A program made the translations under genes and the position numbers. From Pleodorina starrii (Eukaryota; Chlorophyta; Chlorophyceae; Chlamydomonadales; Volvocaceae): a stretch of DNA of 64,000 nt. The DNA lies in the NCBI GenBank assembly GCA_030267565.1, contig BRXU01000040.1, positions 248,001 to 312,000 of the forward strand, written 5' to 3'. Positions 34,423 through 45,700 of the stretch are shown one piece after another. Position 1 is the first letter of the stretch. Every line of letters begins with the position of its first letter. The notes beneath the pieces are model-generated. The model made no database searches. It was not told the DNA's origin and worked only from the letters and a program-made list of their open reading frames with translations.

Positions 34423-37345
34423 GGTTAGTAAATCTCCTCAGTTCATCCGAGCACTCGAGCTAAAAGCCGCCGGGGGACAGCGTTTTTAAGTGCGGGCAGA
34501 AATCATCAGCTGACGAGGGACTTCGGCCCGTGATCTACAGAGAGACATATGAATATATGATCGGCCCAAGAAACAAGTCCACAAGGACAAAATATGTGGT
34601 GGCAGTGGTGCTGGGAACACGCAGACGCGACAGCAGAAACCATGGCGTGCCGCGGCGTGCCTGCCGCCATCGTGCCCACCTGGCTTACCGCATTCCGGAA
34701 CGCTGTCACGCATACCCTGCACCACGCCCTACCTTTTGCCTTGCAGTATGGGTGCCAATTTTCAGCACCTTGTCCACCACTTTTGGCACTGGCCCGATCA
34801 CCCCAGTCGCTTCCCAGCAAAGCACGGTAACGGAGCATCTAGGCGGGAACTGGAGGGGGACCGGGACCACCATGGGGCATACGTCAATATACCGTGCAGA
34901 CGCGCAGTTAAGGGGCAGGTAGCCGGGGACGCCCCAGGCAGGAAATGAGACGGGCGTTATTCGTAAGATATCAACGGCCTTGCTCCAGGGTCAGTGCGCG
35001 TGGGCTGTTGCACCGGCGGGCCCGGGAAAGCCCAAGCTGCTGCAACAAGCCGACTCACGACTACGGCAAGGCAGGGAAAGGCGGTTTCGCAAGTCCGCGA
35101 TGCATTTCCAGCGAAACAAGGCGATGGCAATCTGTGGCACTTGTTCTGCTGGAGCGCGTGGATCCCGAGAGAGCCAGCAGCTCCTGCAGGGACAAAGCAT
35201 TTCATCGGGGTCTGGGGGTAACACGGGAAACGGGGCCGCCTGCCAATACAGCGCGATGCATGCAACTAAACAGTCATATGTTCAAGGGGAGGTTCAAAAC
35301 AATTGTCAGGCGAGGTAGCCCAGATCGGGATGGTCGGGATGGTCGACGCCTTTTAGTGGTGTTACATACAGTGAGTCCCCAGGCCCTCCGAAGGGTTGTT
35401 TGGCCTCGGCCGTGTCGCATCACCTCCCGTTGAGGCTGCTGAAGCCGCGTTCGGAATCGAGGGGGCCCCGGTGGTGCGGTGGATGAAGCGGACAGGAGCG
35501 GACACACCCTCATTAGATGTTGCATGTTGCGGATGCATAGATGGGGGAAGGAAGCGGGAAGGACAACGCATTATACATGTATGCGGATCACGCGAGCGTG
35601 ATGCATGGCTCCGGGGCAGGTAGTGTGAAAGCGGATTGCCAGGGAAAATTATGCCGGGAAGATGAGGCCTTGTTAGGCCTGCGCTCCGCTGCTGGCCGGG
35701 AGTATGCATCGCGGCTCGTTGACATGGCAGATAGGTAAGCAAGGCTGTGTTCACATGTGAGTGAATCCGGGTGGATTCGTGCGAAGCCGACCTTGGATTG
35801 GTGCGAAACCGGGTCGAGTCCCAATCCGGGTCTGGGGGGGGGTCGATTAGGCCGGTTTCGCCTGGAATCGCTTGGATTGGACTGGAAACAACGTCTTTCA
35901 AAGAACCAATTCTCAAACCTGCGTCTAAAAGGTTTATTTATTCTGAAGTAATAATTAAATTTACGAAATGCGTGAGCCGAACTTTTACTTTCCGCGATGC
36001 ATGTTTAAGCCTGGTGATGTAAACAGGATTCGCTGGGACGCCCCGAAGCCGACTTTCAATCCGACCTCGGTTTCGCCCACATGTGAACACGTCCTAATTT
36101 GATCTAGTTTAAGTTGGTTCGACTTTTGTCGCGAAGCTAGCTTGTGCCTGCAGGGCGGTTATTTCTCGTTATGTTATGTTACAGTGTGTGGGGCTTTCTG
36201 GGCCCATTCTAGGGTGAGGACACCGCCCTCCTATTGATTTAACAGCCACGAGTTTGTTCGCTTAGAGCACCATCCACCACCATCACACTGTCCAACGCCA
36301 TACGAACTGTGAGTCCAAGGCGGTTGGTCCTGCCAACTAGGACCCCACCTCATCCGTTCACCCGACATCCGTAGAGACTGAGGGTTCGGCAATCGCCACC
36401 AATCAATCGTGTCATCTGCCCAATCAACTGGGGCCCAATTCCACATCTCAGCAGCTAGCCATAATCTCGCCGCTCCCGACAATGTCGGGGGTCTCCCCAG
36501 GAATCGAACCCGGGACCTTAACTGTAAAGCCGGTAGTGTCATATCCAGACCAGACCAGACGGTTATTTCTCGGTTACAACGGACCGAACCTGAAGCGAAG
36601 GCGCACAGTTCCGAAATTTTGAAGCGTGTTTGCCCAGCAGATGCAGAGGATGCAGATGAAGACCTAGCGCTTCTGTTGACAAATAAGCGAATGGTCCAAA
36701 CAACCGAATGGCCCAAACAATCGAATGAATAAATGTGAGAGCCCATGGGAAGCGGCGATCAGCATCGTACTTCGCGAGACGGAGAAGCATATGTAATCTG
36801 CCCCCTGCCCCTTGGACAGGGAGATGGAAAGGTTGCACCAAGTTGTACTTCGATTTAACAGCTGCAACGAAGTGCACGAGCAGCGTATGAAAGCTGCGCA
36901 CTTGTATATAATCTCCTGTCTGTAATAGAAGTACCAAAAAATTTTACTACTGCAAAAGTTCAACCAGTTGGGACCTTTGGGGGATAAATGCAGCTGCAGC
37001 ATGCGCCCTGTGCAGCGTGCAGCCCGCTGCATACCGTAACTGCCGAACCGCAACCTAAGTACCGCTGTACCACTCGTACTGGATTCCCAACAGGGCAGCA
37101 CTAGAAGATCAGAACGTCGCCGGGCGCAATAGATTCTTGTGATTTTGCAATTTGCATAGCCGCCTTAGCAACAGCGGTGACGCTGCTGTTATATGCGCAT
37201 CGCATTTTACATATTATTAATCAACGAAGAGGAAACATTCATTGTCTTAAAAACGCATTAAGCATCAGCTAGCGTGCTTTGGGCTTCTGCAGTCGGGACC
37301 ATGTCAATTGTTTAAAAATCAAATTCCGTTTCCAGACAGATTGCG
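34423..37345. other. Gene-free stretch with a possible retroelement fragment
   Basis: No exon is convincing. AT content is higher from about 35900. It contains tRNA-like SINE sequence on the minus strand (36250-36555) and should contain the promoters of paralogue B (-) and of the first Kazal gene (+). Confidence 0.4.
36250..36555 (-). mobile_element. Possible tRNA-headed SINE fragment
   Basis: On the minus strand, 36551-36489 contains GGTCCCGGGTTCGATTCC (a B-box-like T arm with CCGGG/CCTGG pairing) between GGTCTGG and GGAGACC, which can pair as an acceptor stem. The D and anticodon arms do not fold well, so this is a decayed tRNA or the head of a SINE; about 240 bp of body follows it to the left. 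It is not related in an obvious way to the (CA)n-tailed SINE at 5967-6820. Confidence 0.4.
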
Positions 37346-40300
37346 ATGAGGCCCTACGGCTGCTGCCTGGCAGCCTGCCTGATCACTCTCATCAACGCAG
37401 GTGCGTTCATTTTGCGAATTGTAGGGAGCACCCTACTTCCTTTATGGCGCCAACTTCTCCGAGCGTGAGAGCGTGTGTCGCGTGACTTATCTTGTGACCA
37501 GCAGCCAGACTCTCGCCACTGTTATTTTCCTATTCCTTGACTTTCAAGGTCTTGTACAAGGAGGCGCGCTTGCCTGGGCGGACTGCGGCTGTGCGGCGGA
37601 GTACGATCCCGTCTGCAGCAAAAGTTTCACCACCTATCCGAACGCCTGCACCGCAAAATGCGTTGTCGGCAGCATGGAGAACTGGACACGGGGCTCCTGC
37701 AGTTATGAAAACCCCTTTGACAAGTAAGTTCGGCAGCTTCTGTTGTACGGAATTACTGCCGCGCAATAATTCATGGGCACGGGCGTTAGGGGGATTACGC
37801 ACGAATGGGTTCGCCACTTCACGTCAAGCGGACCCAGCTGTTCAACCTGAAGGATCCGCACGTCATGTACCGGATCCTAGAAATGCCCTTGGTCTTGCAC
37901 TCACTGGAGCAAAGCCTTGTCGCAATCCGGTAGAAGCCAGGCCAGCTGGGCCAGCCACCGGCGCTTGGCGGCAAAGCTCCCCTCCCCCCGCACGTTACTC
38001 CTACCCGCGGGAATCGTTGACACGGGCTCGCGCCCTCCGGTGACTCTGCACATGACCGCTGATTTCGGCGCCTCGATACCTGCGTCCCAAGGGGCAGATC
38101 TCCAACCAGTTATAACCAATCACACGGTACCCTCTTCGCAGGTGCACCAACGAGACGGCGGTGATTTGCATGGGCGACCCCTGCGCTGTCACCAGTAGCG
38201 GTTACGCGGGGGCCATGACAGCCACGTGCCAGTCCGTGCGGTGCACCGGCGCCGAAACCTGGAACCAAACTAATCCAAGGCCGGTAAGTTGCCAACTCGC
38301 CGTCCCCCGGGCATGTTTCCTGTTGCCTTTTACTTCAGTCGCACTGTCCGCCCTAGCAAGACCCCTACTAGGTAGAAAGAAACCGCAGCCGCAGCCACAC
38401 CGCTGGGTAAAGACCGCATGGGCGCCGGCGCAGCGCCTGGGTCACGCAAGCAAGCGCAGACGGTCTCAGCGTTGTGTCACATGCGCTGGGGCGGCCCTTG
38501 TGTGATCGACTGGCGCGGCGCTCGACCCCTGTGAAAGGCCGCTCGCGTGGAGGGGTCGATGTACATCGCCGCATGACTTGTCAGGTTTGCCCCGGTCCAA
38601 CCCAATCCGAGTGCTCGTCTCCTCCTGCCTTGTTCCTTCCTTCTTCCCCCTTTCCCCTCCCTCCACGCCCCAGATCGCGCCCTGCAGCGCCGTTTGGAAT
38701 CCCCCAGGCGGCAGCCCCTTCGTGCGGACGACCAGCCTCAAGTACGTCCCCGCGACGCAGTGCAAGTGCGCGTCCGTGTACAGCCCCGTGTGCGGCCGCG
38801 ACAACCAGACCTACGCCAACGCCTGCGCGGCGGGGTGCGCGGGCGTGGACGTCGCGGCTCGCGGCGTGTGCGGGGGCAGCAGCTCTGGAGAGACTGACTG
38901 CGTGTGCCCCGCCGTTTTCGGGCAGCCGGCCTGCGGCTGGGACAATCGCACCTACGAGAGCAGCTGCGAGGCCGCGTGCGAGGGGGTCCTGGTGCAGTAC
39001 CCCGGGTCCTGCGTCGATACGGCCGCCAGGTACGATGAGGTGGCGCTCGTCCTGCCGGCGGCCAGCCGTACACCGACTGCGTAGTGGTGACTGCCGTTGC
39101 ACGCATTCTCGAGACCTCACTCACTTTTGGCAGGCTGCGAAATTGGGTTTGGCTGGTAGCTGGGTTGGTTAGCAGGTGTGACTCTTCCGGATGGTGACCT
39201 GCCCTTGGGCAGAGGTTTACCCGTGCACTGTGGGTACTTGCGTCGCAGGGTTTCATGCAGACCCTAGTAATCGGCTGTTTTTTGTCTGGGCACCGCCGTT
39301 GCGCGCTTCCCAGACGGTCCGCCCGTTTAACGTCGTTTTGGGTGAGGGGCTCTGATGGCAGCCGTTTATGTCGCCACATAAGGGCACCTGCAACCCCGAT
39401 TCGTGCTCGGCCCTATGCGCTGCTCGCATAGGCCTCTGCAGACATCGTGCCCAGTACCCGATTTGGGTTAATCCTTGCCAGTCGCAAGGAAGCATACTCT
39501 CCCCAAACTGCACCAATGCCTTGCCGCCTCCCGCCGTGTCCCTGCCGCCGCTGCCCAGCTTTCCAGCGCTGCCGGTTGCGGCCAGCCTTCAGACGCCATC
39601 ACCACCGTCGGGCCCGCCGCCGCCGCCAGGCCTTCAGCTATACCCGACCCTGCCCAACCACCTGCCGCCGATCCCGCCCAGCCCGCCGCCGCCACCCCCG
39701 TCCAGCACTATGACGTCCCCGCCCCCGCCCAGCTCTCCACCGTGCTCGCTTACAGCCAGCCCTCCCCCATGGTTCCCGCTGCCGGATTGGCCCCCTGAAG
39801 CACCGCCCAGTGAGCCGTCGGATCCGCCCATCAGCTACCCCACGCTGCCAAATAGGTCGCCCATTCCCTCTCAGGTTCCCCTGGCACCACAGGCCGTCCA
39901 GAGACCCCCAGCTGTGCAGAACGCCACGTCTGCGCCGCCGCCTCTCAGCTCCAGGGAGCATACGCCTCCTCCACCACCCCCAGCCCCATCGCCCTGCGCG
40001 GCATGTCCCACGAACTACGAGGCTGTTTGCGGCATCGACAACAAGAATTACCCCCACAAGTAAGCTACCGCGCCAAGGCCGGAATGAATCAATCTGTTTT
40101 GGGTCAGGAAACGTTAGGTTCCGCAACCATGGGCCTGATATGGCCTTGTAGCTGGTGCCATCTTCCTGGTTATTGCCGTCGTATTGAAGGCGTGTAAGTG
40201 CATCACCATTGGACGGTGGCCTTCCCTGCCCCTTGTCGCCTCCATCCCATCGCTGCGGTGTCGTATTTACTGCCCCTTACTTGTCGGCAGGTGCATCACT

Positions 40301-40555
40301 GATTGCCTGGGCGTGAAGATCAAGAAGCCCGGCAAATGCAATCATTGCAACGGCGATGAGTGCTTGATCGGAAAGAAGAACGATCTGTGCATCCTGGCTG
40401 CGCCCACCGCCAAACAGTGCTGGTACGCAAAGTTTGAGTGCAAGCCAGCGGCCGATGTGCAGCACGGCGACGTGCTCGGCAAATGCCAGCTGAGGCCCGC
40501 TGTCCCGCCGCCGCCGTACGCTCCTCCCCACAAAAGCGGTCGGCGGCTGATCTAA
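37346..40555 (+). CDS. Secreted Kazal-domain mosaic protein, gene 1 (536 aa)
   Basis: Exons 37346-37400, 37549-37723, 38142-38283, 38674-39029, 39442-40059 and 40291-40555. Residues 1-18 form a signal peptide (MRPYGCCLAACLITLINA). Exon 2 is one Kazal inhibitor domain (CAAEYDPVC...). Exons 3-4 carry a degenerate copy of the eight-Cys module found in the next two genes (starting CTNETAVICMGDPC, ending PCSAVW), interrupted by a phase-0 intron, followed by two Kazal domains (KCASVYSPVCGRDNQTYAN and CVCPAVFGQPACGWDNRTYE). Exon 5 is a Pro/Ser-rich linker of about 170 residues, extensin-like, probably O-glycosylated and wall-associated. A fourth Kazal domain spans the exon 5/6 border (CPTNYEAVCGIDNKNYPHK). 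The C-terminus shares the CNHCNGDEC ... CWYAKFEC domain. The exon 5 acceptor is uncertain: 39442 keeps phase 2; a phase-0 alternative pairs a donor after GATGAG (39038) with an acceptor at about 39382. Confidence 0.72.
39539..39995 (+). other. Pro/Ser-rich linker coding region
   Basis: Within exon 5 of Kazal gene 1. It encodes runs such as LPPIPPSPPPPPPSS and SAPPPLSSREHTPPPPPP. Such Pro-rich rods are typical of chlorophyte cell-wall and extracellular-matrix glycoproteins (hydroxyproline-rich). Genes 2 and 3 keep only short Pro-rich linkers between the paired Kazal domains. Confidence 0.7.
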
Positions 40556-42752
40556 CGTGACATGTTCTTGTAGGCTTTAATGACAATAAATGTGTGCAAT
40601 GTTTTTTCGCTCGGAGCTCGGCGGGGGCATAGGGCGTTGTCGGGGACGGGCGAGACGGCTGGACGCGCGGGGTATGTGTGTTTGGAATATGGCTTACGGC
40701 CACCTGTGAACGGGCTCATGATTGCGCCGAAATGCTAATCACTCTCTTCCTCTTTTCTACTTATTACTTTTTCGTGTTGATTGGCCTCGTGCCTGGCGCA
40801 AGCCCTTGTTTTGACTTTTGCCTGTACTGGTGGGCGCTTCACCGCGTGCCTTCGTGGCTTGCGCGTGACTTCTTATCAGAGCGTCAAGGTTCCGTACATT
40901 ATTGCACCAACCGACGCCATTGCCGCGAAAATATTGCAGCACATACGGGGTCGCAGTCGCATTGCTCCTTACTGTCGAGGGAGGCGCGTGTGCGCGAGAA
41001 TCCCAGGGGCGGGGTGCCCACGCTTCTGGCCGCGCGCACATCTTCAATTACGGCATGGCGGCGAGAAACTTTATCCACACTGATACGATACATATCTTCA
41101 TTGCCCTTTGCGCGCAAGCGTCGGCGCAACGTAGCATTTTGCACTCGAAGGATTATTGGCGGGTGTGCTGTGGGGGCTTCGGATGGTGGGGAATCGCAAG
41201 AAGGTTGTGTTGAAGGTTTGATGTTGCGTTCTGAGCGGCGCGGAGGTGAGTCACGATTCTGTAGGTCGGGAGTACCGTAGTTTCGATGGCAAGAGCTTGG
41301 GTATGTGGCATTCGTGCGTGGCGATGCGCATGAGCGTAGCTGGCTAGCAATCACTCGCACACGGTGGGTTGTTACTCGTCGTTGTCGGTGTATAAATGGA
41401 AATGCCGCCTGGCGGATGTTTGCAATACAGGGCAATACCACCTGTCAGGCTCTTGTTATGGCACCCTGTTATGGCATGCGACAAAGGCCCTCAGGACGAC
41501 CAGGGACGACCCGACGATGACAGAGACCCGAACTGATTATTATTACAGACGGTCAACAGTCCCGACCGTACGGCGCCCACCCGCCACAAGCGCCCCTCTG
41601 CAGCTGCACTTGTGTCAAGGTTCAGCATGCATTAAAGCTGTGTCAAGCTATGCAGCCAGGAGCCAAAGCGAGCAAAACCTTACGATTGTCAGCCGGTGGA
41701 GGAGCCGCACGAGTGCATGTGTTTTAGGACGATTGGCCGGCATGATACAGTAGCCCGCCGTTCTTGAAATGTCCCAAGGATGGCCCGCTGTTATTTAAAG
41801 GTCTGGCGGTCCCACATTTATACAAGTTATGATTCCAAGTACTTGACTTCCGCTATGGCCCTGTATGGCCTCGCCCAGGCTGCTGCCCAGGGGAGATTTG
41901 GCCAAGTTGTCGCGCCTCGGGCACATCAAGGGAGGACACTGCCGCAGCTATACAGTATCACGTGTGCGAAAATCTGCAATGGAGGCACCTTGCTGAGGGC
42001 ACCCTTCGGCACGAGCAGGCACGAGGCGGCTTCCCGGCAGCAAGAGGGCCAGCGAGCGATGTGTTAATTTTCGCATATAATATCATAGCTTATGCCATGG
42101 GAGTGGTGGACACTCCCTGTTTTGACATTATGTGGATGGGTCTGGGACATGTATGTTTTAGCGTTTTAGGGTGTTGTTGTCCGTGTGTGCCTGTCAGGCA
42201 GGGGCGACTTAACACGGTGGTGCGCCAACTGAAACACATCGCTAAGGTTGAAGATTGTCACATAAGGGCAGGATTGCGTTAGACCATTCCTTGCTGCCCA
42301 ATCGTTTGGTTGGCAGGTTTGGCACCAGGGTTATCCGCTTCTCCCCAGCTAGCCCTGCGCTCGGCCGAAATATGCCGCAAGATTACAGCTCCAACAAGGC
42401 TAAAGTCATTTGACTTTGATAAGAGTGGCAAGTCTTTCAAGGGAAGGGCGGGATAGCGCCGTCCGGGATAGCCGGGACAGCTTCCAAATCGTCGTACGTT
42501 AGGGAATCTGGGAAGCTGGTCGTACTTGCAAATATACTTGCATGTTTTCTTTCTTGATACCGGCGGTTATCAGCACGAGCACTCTGTCATTCGAGTGAAC
42601 TTCGTAATTGACGCTTGTTTTAGCTAGTTATTCAGCAGCAGCCTCTGGTCACCGGACGCAGACGGCTCAGAACGTGACCTTTTCAAACAAGCATTGCTTC
42701 TAATAAAGTGCAAACTTGGTCTCACATATCACGCAAAATTGGTGCGGCGGTT
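40556..42752. other. Gene-free stretch between Kazal genes 1 and 2
   Basis: 3' UTR of gene 1 (no TGTAA seen; an AATAAA lies at about 40585) and 5' region of gene 2. No other exon is supported, and I see no repeat or RNA gene. Confidence 0.4.
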
Positions 42753-45700
42753 ATGGCAGGCGAGAACTCCCTGCGTGCAGCGTGCGCGGCTCTCCTCTTC
42801 CTAGCTGCATGTCATGCCGTTCAAGATGACATACTTTTACAAGGTGAGGCCTTGTTGCTTTGCTAATACGGGACGCTTGCTAGGTATGTGGCTGGTTGCG
42901 ATTGTCTGGCCTTTCCCGGACAGTTTAGAGCTTGCATCGAGGACACAAGGATTCCTTTGATGATATCGCGTCCTTTAGCTATTGAAACATGTGCATGTTT
43001 GCAACTCCAGCCCGACACCATGGACCTCATTTCTCATTCTTGCCAACTGCTCCCCTTGCGTGTTATGCTCGCAGACGGAAGCACGTCGGGGCTCGGCGAA
43101 ACTGGCGGTGTTTCGTACTGCGGTACCTGCACGCTCGACTACGACCCAGTTTGCGGCAAGGACAACAGCACCTACTCCAATAAGTGCTACGCGGAATGTC
43201 AGCTGGGAAAAGGAGCATGGGTTCCAGGCCGTTGTCGCCATGATGAGCTAAATCCGGTGGCGGGGTAAGTCGCCTCTCCGTGTCGCCAACAGGTGGGGGG
43301 TATGCTTGTGTTGAGGCGGACGAATATGGGCAGGGCTTGGCGCCCTGTCCGCTGGCTTCCATTGTTACGTTATCTCGGCATCAATCAACGTGGATCGCCA
43401 TTTCCCACGACGCGGCTCCGGCCCGCAGGTGTGTCGGCACCGCCCGTTGCGCCGGCAACCCCTGCGAGCAGCCCTGGCCCAGCACGTGCCAGAATCAGCT
43501 CCCGGCCGACGCCGTCTGCTTCCTGAACCCCTGCACGGGCATCCAGTACCAGGGACAAGAGCTGGCAGCATGCGCGCCGTTGTGGGTCGACCCAACCACC
43601 CAGCAGTTGGTACGATGCGAGAGCGCCCCCCCGGAGCCTTGTATCTGCACGATGGAGATGAGACCGGTGTGCGGCAGCGACGGCAAGACTTATAGCAACA
43701 AATGCAGGGCAGCCTGTGAACTGGGTCCGAACGGCAACTGGACCGATGGCGTGTGCAAGCGGGGATGCATGTGCCCCACGTTCTATTCGCCTGTCTGCGG
43801 CAGCGACGGGAAGACCTACTCCAACGACTGCTTCGCGGCCTGCAAGTTGGGCGCCAAGGGCAACTGGACGGAGGGCGAGTGCACGCGGCCCTGCATCTGC
43901 ACGAAAGAGGATACGCCCGTCTGCGGCAGCGACGGCGCGACGTACACCAACGCGTGCACAGCAGCCTGCGAACTGGGTCCAACGGGCCACTGGACGGAGG
44001 GTGCTTGTCAGGAGTCCTGCATATGCCCCACGGTCTATTCGCCTGTCTGCGGTAGCGACGGGCAGACTTACTCCAACGACTGCTTCGCGGCCTGCGAGTT
44101 GGGCGACGGGGGTAGCTGGACTGACGGCGAGTGCGGAGACCTCAACCCGTTCGCCGGGTGAGCCCCCGCTGCGGCGGTGTGCTTTTACGGCTACCGTATG
44201 CTCGTACGCATCCGCTTGCACTTTTGCGCGACCAAGCTGTCATTTGCACTGCGCTGTCTCCACGCAGCACAGCGTCGGTTGCGTTGCCTTTCCGTCGTGG
44301 TTATGCGTTGATGTCCTCGGGAGTCGTGTACACCCCTTGCCACGCCATGCCGGCGGCCTAACATGCGTGACCTGAACGCTCCCTCTTCCTCGCTACATCT
44401 AAGGGCTCTTTGCCTCCTCCGTCCCACCAACCAGTTCCTTGCTGCCTTCTTTCCACCGCGTCCTTCCCACTACGCCAACGCCGCCCCTTGACCCCCCCCG
44501 CCAGGTGCCTCGGCAATGTGCGCTGCAAGCGTAACACGTGCGACGACGGCTGCGCGGATGCGCCCGCCGGAGCGGTGTGTTTTCAGAACACGTGCACCGA
44601 CCAGTTCCTGAACGGCGAGCCCGTGGATCCCTGCGCGGCGGTCTGGGTCGACCCAGTCACCAAGGAGGCGGCGATCTGCCCGACCCCGGAGCCCACCATC
44701 AGGTGCGGCTCCTTGCTTACCTTCGAGGCCAGATAGTAGCAGATTTCACGTGTCGTCGATGACAGGGACGACCGGTCAACCCCACATCTGGCTTGATTAT
44801 CGGCACGGCGGTCCATTGCGTGCTTGCATCCTGCTGGGTCGGCTTGCCCTGAGCGCGCGTGGGTGATTCCGTTGGGCAGCTGGGGTGCGTCGCGGTTTGT
44901 CGCGCCTGAGGTCGTAGCGGGGTCGCGGTCGCGCCTGGGGTCGCGCCTGGGGTCGTAGCGCATCAGGCCTTGCCGTGACTTCAGCGAACCATGCGTACCT
45001 TCACCGAGTGTCCTGGTGCTGGTGCTGTGCCCTTTTGTCCCATACCTTTCACCGCTTACGTAGCTGCTCGACCGACGAGACCGCAGAGTGCTTCGCCGAC
45101 CCATGTTCCGTGAGTTCCTGCCCCGCCGACCCCACGGCCACGTGCCTGTCCAGCTATTGCGTGGAGGGCACTTTCCAGGACCAGCCTGTGGGTCCCTGCG
45201 AGGCGGTGTACGTCGACGCGGACGGCAATCGCGTCAACTGTGACCCGGTGCCGGCTATAAGGTAGAGGACGTCCGATGGAGGCCCGTCGTTCCTGCTTGT
45301 GTGGAATATGTCAAACATTTATCTATGTCTGCGAAGACCCTCGTCGGCGGGCTTGCCGGAGCGTACTCGGCGCTGGGAATGCAACGATTGCGGCCCTGGG
45401 CTTCTGCGCAGTTGGTAACGTGAGCGTTAGGGCTGATGTGTCCAGGATTTAGCCGTCGTTTGGTTTGCGGTGTAGAAGCGTGTTTCACGTGTGTATTTTC
45501 AACGCCTTACAATCGCAAACCCTCCCGATCCTCGTGCGTGATGCTGCGCAGCTGCCCTTCCGCCGCGTATATCACGTGCCTGGCCGACCTCTGCTCCGTC
45601 AACTCCTGCCCTGCCGATCCGACGGCGACCTGCACTGTTAACTACTGCGAGGACGCCACCTTCCAGGGTCAGCCTGTGGCCCCCTGCGAGACGCTGTACG

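Noticed and set aside
43365..44221. Minus-strand ORFs across the Kazal exons
   Set aside because: Antisense frames of strongly constrained plus-strand Kazal codons.
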